Shown piece by piece: positions 35,520 through 44,381 of a stretch of DNA of 64,000 bases (position 1 is the stretch's first letter; each line of letters opens with the position of its first letter). Location: positions 1,403,290-1,467,289 of the forward strand of contig NZ_SGIU01000001.1 of assembly GCF_004296335.1 (NCBI RefSeq), given 5' to 3'. Under the pieces are notes generated by a model. The model had not been told where the DNA came from. It worked only from the letters and a program-made list of their open reading frames with translations, and searched no databases. Made by a program: the position numbers and the translations under genes. This DNA comes from Flagellimonas allohymeniacidonis (GTDB lineage: Bacteria; Bacteroidota; Bacteroidia; Flavobacteriales; Flavobacteriaceae).

Positions 35520-35539
35520 GAAGGTGAAAATCAAGATTC

Positions 35540-36388
35540 ATGAATCTGACCATCCTTATTCACTGCCAAGATCAATCGGGAATCATTCATAACGTAACCG
35601 GTTTTATTTCCAGGAACGAAGGGAACGTTATTTATTTGGACCAGCATGTGGACAAACAGGCTGGTGTTTTTTTTATGCGGTTGGAAAGTGAGTTCATTTC
35701 GGAAATCAATGTAGAAACCTTCAAATCTCAGTTTTCCCAGGAACTGGCCGAGAGATATGGCATGGAATGGAGTATCCACTTAGGTGGCGATAAACCCAAA
35801 ATGGCCATCTTTGTTTCAAAGTACAACCATTGTTTGTATGACCTTTTGAGTAGATACCACTCTGGAGAACTCTTGGTCGACATTCCCTTTATTTTGAGCA
35901 ATCACAAAGACCTTGGGAACATTGCCCAACAATTTGACATTCCCTACTATCATATCCCGGTGAACAGGGAAAACAAGGCCGAAGCAGAACAGAAGCAGCT
36001 CAAGCTTTTAAAGGAACACCAAGTAGATTTCATTGTCTTGGCTCGATACATGCAAATTGTTTCCCCACGAATCATCGATGTATTCCCCAATAAAATCATT
36101 AATATCCACCATTCTTTTTTACCCGCCTTTGCCGGTGCTAAACCTTATCACGCGGCTTTTGAAAGGGGTGTTAAAATCATTGGTGCGACAAGTCATTATG
36201 TGACTGAAGAGTTGGATGCCGGTCCCATCATTGAGCAGGATGTCACCACTGTGTCTCACACACATTCCATCAAAGATTTTTTGGCCAAAGGCAGGGATTT
36301 GGAGAAAATTGTCCTATCCAGAGCCGTGAAGCTCCATGTTACCCATAAAACGATGGTGTATAACAACAAGACGGTCATCTTCGCTTAA
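35540..36388 (+). CDS. purU: Formyltetrahydrofolate deformylase
   Basis: A 282-residue enzyme hydrolysing 10-formyl-THF to THF and formate, which balances one-carbon units and supplies formate for PurT. An N-terminal ACT domain (about 1-80, LIHCQDQSGIIHNVTGFI) precedes the formyltransferase-like domain with NIHHSFLPAFAGAKPYHAAFERGVKIIGATSHYVTEELDAGPII, containing the catalytic Asn, His and Asp. Length and domain order are standard. A promoter is in the 138-base divergent region shared with icmF. Confidence 0.95.
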   Translation: MNLTILIHCQDQSGIIHNVTGFISRNEGNVIYLDQHVDKQAGVFFMRLESEFISEINVETFKSQFSQELAERYGMEWSIHLGGDKPKMAIFVSKYNHCLYDLLSRYHSGELLVDIPFILSNHKDLGNIAQQFDIPYYHIPVNRENKAEAEQKQLKLLKEHQVDFIVLARYMQIVSPRIIDVFPNKIINIHHSFLPAFAGAKPYHAAFERGVKIIGATSHYVTEELDAGPIIEQDVTTVSHTHSIKDFLAKGRDLEKIVLSRAVKLHVTHKTMVYNNKTVIFA

Positions 36389-36456
36389 ACTTTTCAACAA
36401 TAAGCAGATTTTTAGGTAATTAAGTGTAATTTTCTTGCCTAAGAAATAGCTTTATT

Positions 36457-37161
36457 ATGATGAAACGTTTATGGTTTGTATTGTTTTTCGTAGCAGCAGG
36501 ATGTACGGAATTACAACAAGTAGTAAACCAATTGCCGCAAGGCACTGCAGAAATTGGCAATGCAGAAATTGCACAAGGACTTAGGGACGCCTTAAATCAA
36601 GGCATTGAGAAACAGGTGAACAAGTTGGCCTTAAAAGATGGTTTTTTTAAGAATGAGCTTGTCAAAATTCTCCTTCCTGAAGAATTAAAGAAGGTGGATA
36701 AGACCCTCAGGGACATTGGTCTGGGTAATTTGGCAGATGAAGGACTGCGGGTATTGAACCGTGCGGCGGAAGATGCCGTTGGTGAAGCCACTCCCATTTT
36801 TATTGATGCCGTAAAGGGGATCTCGTTTGCAGACGCCAAGCAAATTTTATTAGGAAGCGAACGGGCCGCTACGGAATATTTGGAACAATCCACAAGTACA
36901 AAACTATATGCCAAGTTTCAACCCGTTATCGAATCTTCTTTTCAGCGTGTTGGAGCGGACAAGATTTGGAATACTTTGATTACAAAATATAATAATCTTC
37001 CCTTGACCACAGACGTTAATCCCGATTTAACCGAATATGTGACCGAAGAGGCACTAGATGGGGTCTACACCATGATTGCGGTCGAGGAAAAGGAAATTAG
37101 GACCAAAGTATCCTCAAGAACGACTGATTTGTTAAGGAAAGTTTTTGCTTTGCAAGATTAG
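36457..37161 (+). CDS. DUF4197 lipoprotein
   Basis: A 234-residue lipoprotein, lipobox A-A-G-C-T (Cys17). The rest is mainly helical and matches DUF4197: EIAQGLRDALNQGIEKQV, LKDGFFKNELVKILLPEEL, ISFADAKQILLGSERAATEYLEQST and a final VTEEALDGVYTMIAVEEKEIR. The family is widespread in Gram-negatives without an assigned function. It is probably anchored in the periplasmic leaflet of the outer membrane. The following 366-base intergenic region holds a strong terminator. Confidence 0.92.
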   Translation: MMKRLWFVLFFVAAGCTELQQVVNQLPQGTAEIGNAEIAQGLRDALNQGIEKQVNKLALKDGFFKNELVKILLPEELKKVDKTLRDIGLGNLADEGLRVLNRAAEDAVGEATPIFIDAVKGISFADAKQILLGSERAATEYLEQSTSTKLYAKFQPVIESSFQRVGADKIWNTLITKYNNLPLTTDVNPDLTEYVTEEALDGVYTMIAVEEKEIRTKVSSRTTDLLRKVFALQD

Positions 37162-37527
37162 TGCTATTTTTTTGTTAACTGCACAATATCAAGCTAGTAT
37201 GCCCGTTATTATTTCAACAAAACAAGGCAATTACAACAAAATCCTAAAGTTAAATTAACCTTCATATAAAGGTGAAATAGGAATTTTGTAGCGATTATCT
37301 GAGTTAGCATTTTTTTGAGTTAGTTAGTTTTAACCGGTGTTCGCACCGGTTTTTTGCTTTTAACTCACTACCTATCAATCTGTTATTTTTCTTCTCCTTT
37401 AAGGTCAAATTCCTTGACATCTGAGGTAAATTATTATCGGGAGTTACGGTTTTTAGTATTTTTTTAACATTTCACTTTTGTTAATTAACTAACTTGAAAT
37501 CAGGCTAATTCATTAATCAATCAACGA
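37162..37527. other. Intergenic region with an isolated UUCG terminator
   Basis: No coding frame is supported in these 366 bases. A T-rich stretch with repeats of GTTAG (37306-37330) leads to the terminator at 37332-37356, 170 bases after the DUF4197 stop. The distance suggests either a long 3' UTR or a small RNA of about 70-80 bases beginning near GAATTTTG (37281-37288). The rest, up to the AraC start, is AT-rich without a clear site. Confidence 0.4.
37332..37356 (+). terminator. Rho-independent terminator with UUCG loop
   Basis: AACCGGTG (37332-37339), loop TTCG, CACCGGTT (37344-37351), then TTTTTG. The very stable tetraloop and T-run make this one of the strongest terminators in the window. 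Confidence 0.9.
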
Positions 37528-39057
37528 ATGAGACGGTCAACCTTGATCCTTGTCCTGTCTTTGTATTGCTTCTGCAATAGCATTTATTCACATTCACCTG
37601 ATGAGGCAAAAGCTTCACCGGCATCTATCATTGTTTTCCAAGATTCTTTAAAATGGGCCGATTATTACTACAATATTCATCGGTACAAAAAAGCCATTCC
37701 TTTATATGAAAAGAACCTTCAAAACCCAAAAATTGAGAAAACCAGAATTCTAAAAAAATTGGCGTTGAGTGAAGCAGCCTTAAAAAAACCTCGGAAATCC
37801 ACAGCCAACCTCAACCAATATCTACAACTGGAGTTCAATCCGAACTTTTTACTTAACGAAGGTTTTGACCCTATTCGGGAAACTGCAGAGTTTAAGCGAA
37901 TTTCTAATCAAATTATCCCCAAAGTAACCACTTGGTCCATAGTTTACCTATTCGTATCCATTATTGGTTTTTATGTGGTCTTTCTTATCGCGTTTAACAA
38001 AAAAATCTATCCGGCATCCCGTGTTTTAATAGGACTCTTTCTTTTTATTCACTCCTTTTTCATACTACATATCAGCATTAACTCAGCACACTATTTCTTT
38101 GAGTATCCACATACCTATCTGATGTCTACCTGGGGCATTTTCCTTTATGGTCCCCTTTTGTATTTCTATCTTAAAAAGACCTCGCAGAAACACAAGTTTA
38201 AACTACTGGATTCGTTGCACCTTTTGCCCTCAGTACTTCTGATGGTTTATTTGACGAGTGAGGTGTATACGATGTCTGGAAACTCTAAGGTAATCTTGAT
38301 GTTAGAGCGGATACAAAACGGGATTGGCCCACAGAATTCAGATAGACTAACACTCTTCGTTGTTTTGAAAACCATTTCGTTAACCGTTTATGGATTCTTT
38401 ATTGGCAGGACCTATTTAACGAGTAAAAGAAAAAGGTTGGTAGACGATAAGGTTCTTAAATGGCAGAAAAATGTGTATCATATCCATATTTTGTACGTGC
38501 TGACATACACCGCATATGGTATTGTGATCATCAACGGCTTTTCCAATAGTTGGATTTTTGATACCTCAGCTGCGGCCATGGCCTTGATGGTTCTCTTTAT
38601 GGGATATTCGGCAAATATTCAGCCGGACGTTTTCAATGGGGTATACGCTTATAAGAATAACCGACTTTTTCCCAAATATGAAAAATCCGGTCTTACGCCC
38701 AGTCTATCCGTGGAATTGAAGGAAAGTCTACTGCATTTATTTGCAGTTGAAAAAATCTACAGGGAAAACAATATCAGTTTGGACAAATTGGCGCAGCGAC
38801 TGAACACCACGCGCCATAATGCCTCTCAGGTTATCAACGAACACTTCAATTTAAGCTTTCATGAGTTTGTCAACCTTTACCGCATCAAAGAAGCCAAGGA
38901 GCTTTTGCTAGACCATGAGTCAAACAAGCTGAACATCATTAACATAGCGTACGAAGTAGGCTACAATAACAAGGTTACCTTCAATAAAGCTTTTAAAAGA
39001 GATACGAATCTTACCCCTTCTGAGTATCAAAAAACAATTGTTGAAGCTTCAAGGTAA
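37528..39057 (+). CDS. Membrane-bound AraC family regulator
   Basis: A 509-residue protein. A signal peptide (about 1-22) is followed by a periplasmic region with TPR-like repeats (about 35-125, WADYYYNIHRYKKAIPLYEKNL). About seven transmembrane helices span residues 135-365, and a cytoplasmic AraC-type double helix-turn-helix lies at about 405-509 (DKLAQRLNTTRHNASQVINE, IAYEVGYNNKVTFNKAFKRDTNLTPSEYQ). This layout could transmit a periplasmic or membrane signal directly to DNA. The neighbours give no clear target. The start follows a 366-base intergenic region. Confidence 0.88.
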   Translation: MRRSTLILVLSLYCFCNSIYSHSPDEAKASPASIIVFQDSLKWADYYYNIHRYKKAIPLYEKNLQNPKIEKTRILKKLALSEAALKKPRKSTANLNQYLQLEFNPNFLLNEGFDPIRETAEFKRISNQIIPKVTTWSIVYLFVSIIGFYVVFLIAFNKKIYPASRVLIGLFLFIHSFFILHISINSAHYFFEYPHTYLMSTWGIFLYGPLLYFYLKKTSQKHKFKLLDSLHLLPSVLLMVYLTSEVYTMSGNSKVILMLERIQNGIGPQNSDRLTLFVVLKTISLTVYGFFIGRTYLTSKRKRLVDDKVLKWQKNVYHIHILYVLTYTAYGIVIINGFSNSWIFDTSAAAMALMVLFMGYSANIQPDVFNGVYAYKNNRLFPKYEKSGLTPSLSVELKESLLHLFAVEKIYRENNISLDKLAQRLNTTRHNASQVINEHFNLSFHEFVNLYRIKEAKELLLDHESNKLNIINIAYEVGYNNKVTFNKAFKRDTNLTPSEYQKTIVEASR

Positions 39058-39135
39058 AGGGTAAATATCCAACGGCAAACGTAAACTTTGATAAGGGTTA
39101 GCGCGTGCCTATGATGACAGGGCTACTTTTACTTT

Positions 39136-39230
39136 AAACAGCCCACAATTAATTCTTCACAAAACTGCTTTGTCTCAAGAATTGGGTATTTTGAATTAGT
39201 CAGCAAAACATCCCTGGGCTGTTTATTTTC
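39136..39230. terminator. Structured convergent intergenic region
   Basis: AAACAGCCC (39136-39144) pairs with GGGCTGTTT (39216-39224), enclosing AATTCTT/AAGAATT (39151-39157, 39177-39183) and an inner ACAAA/TTTGT stem. A T-rich run follows on the plus strand. It lies between two converging genes and may be a branched terminator or a small structured RNA. Confidence 0.45.
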
Positions 39231-39726
39231 TTTTATAGATTCCGTCGAAAGCCACACTAACTACCTTTTCTCCTTCCAATACTTCCCAAAGTTGTCTTAC
39301 GGTACCATCTTCATTATTGAACCATGTAATGCGGTTTCGTAAAGACTTGCCATCATTTTGGAATTCTTCTGAAGACAAAATCATTTTGCTATCGACATAC
39401 TTTCCCCTCAATTTAAGGGCAGCACCTGTATTATCTACCCATAGCTGTTCCCATTCTTCATTCGCCTTATTATAAAAGTTAAGGCTAGTTCCGGTATAAC
39501 CTGGTTGGGCACTTGTCCAGTTTTCCCTAAGCACACATCCATCCTCCTGTTTCACAATACTATTGTAACCAGCAATGCTCCCATTGGTGTTGTTGGTTAC
39601 CTCCCACTCTCCTACCCAGAAATCAAAGGCTTTTTGGATTTCTGAACAGCAATTACAAGAATCATCGGTTTGTGCGCTACCCAAGAAAAAGGATGCGCAA
39701 CATACTAGAAAAAGTACTTTTTTCAT
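39223..39726 (-). CDS. Exported lipocalin-like protein (DUF1579-type)
   Basis: A 167-residue protein with a signal peptide (about 1-18, LFLVCCASFFLGSAQ). The mature part opens with a cysteine cluster (C-N-C-C) and F-D-F-W-V-G-E-W-E-V, the typical first strand of small lipocalin or nitrobindin-like barrels, and has further strands such as WEQLWVDNTGAALKLRGKYV. It probably binds a hydrophobic small molecule. It overlaps the hydrolase gene upstream by 4 bases, so the two are translationally coupled. Confidence 0.78.
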   Translation of the reverse strand: MKKVLFLVCCASFFLGSAQTDDSCNCCSEIQKAFDFWVGEWEVTNNTNGSIAGYNSIVKQEDGCVLRENWTSAQPGYTGTSLNFYNKANEEWEQLWVDNTGAALKLRGKYVDSKMILSSEEFQNDGKSLRNRITWFNNEDGTVRQLWEVLEGEKVVSVAFDGIYKRK

Positions 39727-40514
39727 CGTTTGGTATTTAAGTTGTTTAGATATTGGATTACTTGTTCATTGAAAACCACTGGCTGCTCCACATTGACAAC
39801 ATGACCGCAATTTTCCACTACATAAAGCGTGGAGTCCATATGCGATTTTATCACTTTCTTAATGGTGGGCAAAAACAGATAGTCTTCTCCCCCCATGATG
39901 TATAAGGTGGGTATTTGGATGTCAACGGCCCTAAAAAACCGCAGCAAGGGATTTATCTCTGAGGTAAGCCTAAACCATCGGACAAATTCCTTTTGGTACA
40001 GTTTCTTTGCCTCCCTTACAAATAAGAGACGTGATTCGCGGTGATTCTTGTTGGGCATAATTATAAATGCAAAAAACTTATAAAGCCATAAATAGGGCAC
40101 TATGGACTTGCAAATGATACCCAAGCGCATAAGTACCTGAGATCTAAAGTTCAATTTCATAATTGCGCCACCCATAACCATACTTTTAACGCGATGCGAG
40201 TGATTTTCAGCAAGATTTCGAATTAATATGGTACCAAGGGAAATTCCGATAAAATGTGACTGCTCTATGCCTTCATGGTCCAATACCTCAATAATATCTT
40301 CTGTTATGGAGTCGAACGTGTACTTTTCATCAAAAGCATCCTTAATGTTGGGTTTTGAATTTCCATGGCCCCTTAAATCCAACAAAAGAATATTGAAGTG
40401 CTTTTTGAAATCTCGGAGCTGTTTGTACCAGATTGAAGAACTGCCTCCCGCACCGTGAACGAAGGTCACCCAATCCGTGGAAGTTTCATGGATGTACTTG
40501 GAATAGTGTAGCAA
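39723..40514 (-). CDS. Alpha/beta hydrolase
   Basis: A 263-residue alpha/beta hydrolase. The oxyanion motif is H-G-A-G-G-S-S (residues 20-26), the nucleophile elbow G-I-S-L-G (about 94-98), the acid in MGGEDYLFLP and the catalytic His in NCGHVVNVEQP. All three catalytic residues are visible. The frame begins at a TTG; no ATG precedes the first beta-strand, so the TTG start is accepted with caution. It would hydrolyse an ester or lactone in the cytoplasm. It is coupled with the lipocalin-like gene downstream. Confidence 0.88.
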   Translation of the reverse strand: MLHYSKYIHETSTDWVTFVHGAGGSSSIWYKQLRDFKKHFNILLLDLRGHGNSKPNIKDAFDEKYTFDSITEDIIEVLDHEGIEQSHFIGISLGTILIRNLAENHSHRVKSMVMGGAIMKLNFRSQVLMRLGIICKSIVPYLWLYKFFAFIIMPNKNHRESRLLFVREAKKLYQKEFVRWFRLTSEINPLLRFFRAVDIQIPTLYIMGGEDYLFLPTIKKVIKSHMDSTLYVVENCGHVVNVEQPVVFNEQVIQYLNNLNTKR

Positions 40515-40664
40515 TTGTTTTTTTTTAAATGTACGTTAAATTTTTTCTAATGAAATCAGCATTTTTCCACGTTCTCAGAGGTTTTTAGGTTAAAATTTAG
40601 ATAAAGTGCCTGATTTCTAGTTGTATACACCGCCGATACATAGTCCAAGTGCCACTTTCTAACG

Positions 40665-40672
40665 TATCTTTG
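40665..40672 (+). promoter_or_regulatory. -7 promoter element of the 64-residue gene
   Basis: TATCTTTG, exact to the consensus, 20 bases before the ATG at 40693; it supports the small gene as real. Confidence 0.55.
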
Positions 40673-40692
40673 GTATAACAAATCTTAAGACA

Positions 40693-40887
40693 ATGAATAA
40701 TCAGTATTGTAAGGTAGGAACGGTTACTCCTATCACCAGTGGCAACCAAGCCATTTCAATTTTGGAGTTCAGATATAGAAACTTTATCGAAAAGGCATCT
40801 GATGCCACTTACGTAAACACCAATCTTGGTGAGTTTTTCTCAAGAAAGGCGCAAGGCATCAAAAAGATTCTTGAAAACCTAGCTTAG
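40693..40887 (+). CDS. Small hypothetical protein
   Basis: A 64-residue protein with no recognised family: a short beta-like opening (CKVGTVTPITSG) followed by a helical, basic C-terminal half (NFIEKASDATYVNTNLGEFFSRKAQGIKKIL). No signal or membrane segment. It ends 3 bases from the end of the convergent pyrF gene. A -7 box at the right distance supports expression. The role is unknown. Confidence 0.6.
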   Translation: MNNQYCKVGTVTPITSGNQAISILEFRYRNFIEKASDATYVNTNLGEFFSRKAQGIKKILENLA

Positions 40888-40890
40888 GAT

Positions 40891-41712
40891 TCAAATCACC
40901 TTTTCCACGTATTTTAGCATTTCCCTTTGAAGCAGTTGGGCCGCTTCCCTTGCTCCCAATGCGAAGTTTTCCCCACGGGATGCATAGATAATTCCTCTGG
41001 AAGAATTCACCAATAACCCCACCTTGTCGTTCATGGCGTGCGAACAAACCTCTTCTAAACTTCCGCCTTGTGCACCTACCCCGGGGACCAATAAAAAATG
41101 ATTCGGAACCAATTTTCTCACTTCTTCGAGGTAAGAAGCTTTTGTAGCACCGACGACGTACATTAAATTTCCTGAATTTTTATACTTCGTGGAAACTTGA
41201 AGCACTTCTTTATACAACTCTTGATTTCCCAACTTTTTGGTTTGAAAATCAAAAGCACCCTTGTTGGAAGTCAATGCCAACAGGATGGTGTGCTTATCTT
41301 CAAATTCCAAAAAGGGCTCTACAGAATCCCTTCCCATGTAGGGTGCCACCGTAATCGAATCAAAATTCAAAGTGTCAAAAAAGGCCTTGGCGTATCTTGA
41401 AGCCGTGTTTCCAATATCTCCACGTTTGGCATCTGCAATGGTAAAAATTTCGGGATGATGCTCATTAAGATAGGCCATGGTACGTTCCAAGGATTTCCAA
41501 CCCTTTAGTCCATAGGCTTCGTAAAACGCTATATTGGGTTTGTAGGCCACACATAAATCATGAGTGGCATCAATAATGGCCTTATTGAATTCAAAAATGG
41601 GGTCTTCATGGTCAAGCAGATGTGAAGGAATTTTTTCCATATCCGTGTCCAGTCCAATACACAAAAAGGACTTCTTCTGTTTTATCTGCTCAAAAAGAAA
41701 CTGTGTGGTCAT
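40891..41712 (-). CDS. pyrF: Orotidine-5'-phosphate decarboxylase
   Basis: A 273-residue type 2 OMP decarboxylase completing UMP synthesis. The catalytic [10 protein letters not shown] motif (about 93-102) contains the lysine and aspartates; the [10 protein letters not shown] phosphate-binding loop (about 213) and the [10 protein letters not shown] strand near the C-terminus are intact. The type 2 enzyme is standard in Bacteroidota and actinobacteria. It is 3 bases downstream of prfA and clearly in one operon with it. Confidence 0.95.
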   Translation of the reverse strand: MTTQFLFEQIKQKKSFLCIGLDTDMEKIPSHLLDHEDPIFEFNKAIIDATHDLCVAYKPNIAFYEAYGLKGWKSLERTMAYLNEHHPEIFTIADAKRGDIGNTASRYAKAFFDTLNFDSITVAPYMGRDSVEPFLEFEDKHTILLALTSNKGAFDFQTKKLGNQELYKEVLQVSTKYKNSGNLMYVVGATKASYLEEVRKLVPNHFLLVPGVGAQGGSLEEVCSHAMNDKVGLLVNSSRGIIYASRGENFALGAREAAQLLQREMLKYVEKVI

Positions 41713-41715
41713 GTA

Positions 41716-42792
41716 TTAGAAGATCTCAGAAGCTTCCTTAAGTTTTTCTGTGTTTTCGACCAACATCAACTCATCAATGATTTTTTGAACGTCACCGTTA
41801 ATGATATTCTGTAGGTCATAGAGCGTGAGTCCAATCCTGTGGTCGGTCACCCTTCCCTGAGGGTAATTGTAGGTCCTGATCTTGGCAGAACGGTCCCCAC
41901 TGCTCACCTGTGAATTTCGTTTTGCCGCATCCTCCTCCTGTTTTTTGGCCAATTCCAAATCGTAAAGTCGCGAACGAAGTACCTTAAAGGCTTTTTCCTT
42001 GTTTTTGTGCTGGGATTTCTGATCTTGGCACTGGGCCACAAGTCCTGTTGGAACGTGGGTCAAACGTACTGCGGAATAAGTAGTGTTTACTGATTGTCCT
42101 CCCGGTCCAGAAGAACAGAAATAGTCGATTCTAACATCCTTTGGGTCTATTTGTACGTCAAAATCCTCCGCCTCCGGAATCACCATCACGGTAGCCGCAC
42201 TGGTATGTACCCTCCCCTGTGTTTCGGTTTGGGGAACCCGTTGTACACGATGCACCCCCGCTTCAAATTTTAACGTGCCATAAACATCCTCCCCAGATAC
42301 TTCAAAATGAATTTCCTTAAATCCACCACTAGTACCTTCGTTAAGGTCAATAATATTGGTCTTCCAACCCTTGGATTCACAATATTTGGCGTACATCCTA
42401 TACAGATCTCCAGCGAAAATACTGGCTTCGTCCCCTCCGGTTCCAGCCCTTATTTCCATGACCACATCCTTTTCATCCTCTGGGTCTTTGGGTATCAAAA
42501 GAAACTTTATCTCCTCTTCCAATTTCGGAAGCTTTTCCTTGGCTTCTTCCAACTGCATTTTGGCCATTTCGGCCATCTCAGGATCACTGCCATCGGACAA
42601 TATCTCCTCTGCCTCATTGATGTTTTCGGTAAGTTCGATGTATTGGCTTCGCTTATCCACCAATACCCTAAGGTCTTTGTACTCCTTATTGAGCCTTACA
42701 TATCTTTTTTGGTCAGAAATAATATCAGGTTGGATGATTAGGTCGGAAACCTCATCAAAACGTTGTTTTATAATGTTGAGCTTATCAAGCAT
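41716..42792 (-). CDS. prfA: Peptide chain release factor 1
   Basis: A 358-residue class I release factor recognising UAA and UAG. The peptidyl-tRNA hydrolysis motif G-G-Q is in [15 protein letters not shown] (about 233), where the Gln is the residue methylated by PrmC. The anticodon-like tripeptide region is [18 protein letters not shown]-x-T, as in RF1 and not the S-P-F of RF2. Length and domain order are standard. First gene of a prfA-pyrF pair. Confidence 0.96.
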   Translation of the reverse strand: MLDKLNIIKQRFDEVSDLIIQPDIISDQKRYVRLNKEYKDLRVLVDKRSQYIELTENINEAEEILSDGSDPEMAEMAKMQLEEAKEKLPKLEEEIKFLLIPKDPEDEKDVVMEIRAGTGGDEASIFAGDLYRMYAKYCESKGWKTNIIDLNEGTSGGFKEIHFEVSGEDVYGTLKFEAGVHRVQRVPQTETQGRVHTSAATVMVIPEAEDFDVQIDPKDVRIDYFCSSGPGGQSVNTTYSAVRLTHVPTGLVAQCQDQKSQHKNKEKAFKVLRSRLYDLELAKKQEEDAAKRNSQVSSGDRSAKIRTYNYPQGRVTDHRIGLTLYDLQNIINGDVQKIIDELMLVENTEKLKEASEIF

Positions 42793-42859
42793 GAATCAAT
42801 CTTCGTTAGGGCTACGAATTTACAATTTTTGAATGGATTGCGTTTTAGATGAGGAAGTT

Positions 42860-44176
42860 CTAATTGCCCACAAATGTGGTGCCCAGCGTAACGATAAATG
42901 CATTGAGGCCATCGCTTCGGTCATATTGATTAACGCGTAAATCGATGGTCTTCAAGCCAAAGGTAAGAACCTTCGCATTGGCAAAAATATCCTTGTATTG
43001 GATTCCCAAGCCATATTGATGCGCATCATAGTTGGAAAGGTCGTAATCTGAGGTATAGAACTCAAAGGTGGACAAGGCCTCCTCTTTTGGGTAAAAGTAA
43101 TCTGCTGCGGATTGATTGTAATACCTATAATTGGGAAAAATCGTGAACCTATCCGTTAATTTCACAGCGGTTTCCAAACTCGCTGTATGCGAAACAATGC
43201 CCCAATCGTCCCAATAGAAGCGATAATAGGAGCGCAAAATCAGAAAATCATTCAAAAAATAGTTCAATCTTCCACCAATCGGAAGTTTGAATCGGGAATC
43301 GGGAAGCCTTTCCACATCATCCGCCAACTGAAAATCATCAATAAAAAAGTCCTCAGCATCCCCAAAGTAAACCCTTTGGAAGGGTGTACTCAATAATCCT
43401 TCTTGCAGAACAAGATCTGTAAAAATTGCTCCCTGCAATCTCCTGCCCAAAATTTGGGAAAAATTCAAGGAAACGGAATAGGAGTTTCTGCCCTCATCCT
43501 CAAATTCTGAAAATACCGGGGCATAGGTTCCGTTACCTGTAATTCTATCATCAAAAAAGCCGCCTCGGAGCTCAATGGGGTATATGGCATTCCATTTGTC
43601 CAAAAACGCACGGGCGCCAATAGTCACTTCCGTATTTTTTTCATTGAACAATCGGGTGTAGTTCCCTCCAAAACCAAAGGAAATATAGTCGTACTCATTG
43701 GAAAAATAGGCATTTGCACTCCAAATCGTGTTTCTATCGTCCGAACTGTGCTGGTACGTGGGATTTATATAAGCAAGGAGGTCCTTTCTGGATTCTCCCG
43801 ATGAAGCATCGAAAGGCGAAGTATTCAAATTGTTACCGTCCAAAGGGTTTACATTACTGGAAGATGCGGATGTATAGGCTGACAAGCCTACATCAACGGT
43901 AAGAACATCATTTTCATTCAAAGGCATTCGCAATACCAATGTGGATGTGGCATCGGTAAGTTCTTCCGTACCCTCACCACCGGTTACCGCGGCATTTTGA
44001 CCATCCTGACTGTAATAACTAAAGAGCATATCAATTTCACTGGTCTCGAGCACTCTTTTGGTGTAAGAAGAATTGGTTTGCTGGGAAAACCCTTGCGCAA
44101 ACATTAGAAGGAAACCTGCTTGAAAAGCCAACTTAACAGAGCCGCGGGGCGAAAGGAAACGTTTAATTACATCCAC
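42860..44176 (-). CDS. DUF3570 outer-membrane beta-barrel protein
   Basis: About 438 residues: a signal peptide (M-D-V-I-K-R-F, then a hydrophobic stretch ending GFSQQ) and a long barrel with DUF3570 features: KRVLETSEIDMLFSYYSQDGQNAAVTGG near the start and YDAHQYGLGIQY near the end. A GTG at 44176 sits 5 bases after AGGAGG, an uncommonly good ribosome site for this genome, and overlaps the DUF4266 stop by 14 bases; an ATG at 44200 is the alternative. It is last in the Rieske-thioredoxin-ApbE-DUF4266-DUF3570 operon. Confidence 0.88.
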   Translation of the reverse strand: MDVIKRFLSPRGSVKLAFQAGFLLMFAQGFSQQTNSSYTKRVLETSEIDMLFSYYSQDGQNAAVTGGEGTEELTDATSTLVLRMPLNENDVLTVDVGLSAYTSASSSNVNPLDGNNLNTSPFDASSGESRKDLLAYINPTYQHSSDDRNTIWSANAYFSNEYDYISFGFGGNYTRLFNEKNTEVTIGARAFLDKWNAIYPIELRGGFFDDRITGNGTYAPVFSEFEDEGRNSYSVSLNFSQILGRRLQGAIFTDLVLQEGLLSTPFQRVYFGDAEDFFIDDFQLADDVERLPDSRFKLPIGGRLNYFLNDFLILRSYYRFYWDDWGIVSHTASLETAVKLTDRFTIFPNYRYYNQSAADYFYPKEEALSTFEFYTSDYDLSNYDAHQYGLGIQYKDIFANAKVLTFGLKTIDLRVNQYDRSDGLNAFIVTLGTTFVGN

Positions 44177-44372
44177 AACCGCCTCCTGTTTTGCCACCAT
44201 TGGCACCTGCAGATGCCTCTCTGTATATCTGGAAATTTGTCTCAAAACGTTCAGATGCCCTTGCACCTAAAATCATCTCGGCGTCGTTTACATAAATCAT
44301 GTCGTATTCCCTAACGGCAACACATGAAGTGACTGAAGTCAAAAGTAGAAGAAGTAAAACTAGTCTTGCCAT
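44163..44372 (-). CDS. DUF4266 lipoprotein
   Basis: A 69-residue lipoprotein. Lipobox S-V-T-S-C (Cys17) leads into V-R-E-Y-D-x-x-x-x-x-D-A-E-M, typical of DUF4266, and a C-terminal glycine-rich tail ending in G-G-G-C-G-C-N. The two terminal cysteines could bind a metal or receive a thiol modification. The gene is 9 bases after apbE and overlaps the DUF3570 gene. DUF4266 and DUF3570 are known to occur together. Confidence 0.9.
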   Translation of the reverse strand: MARLVLLLLLLTSVTSCVAVREYDMIYVNDAEMILGARASERFETNFQIYREASAGANGGKTGGGCGCN

Positions 44373-44381
44373 GATTTAAAA

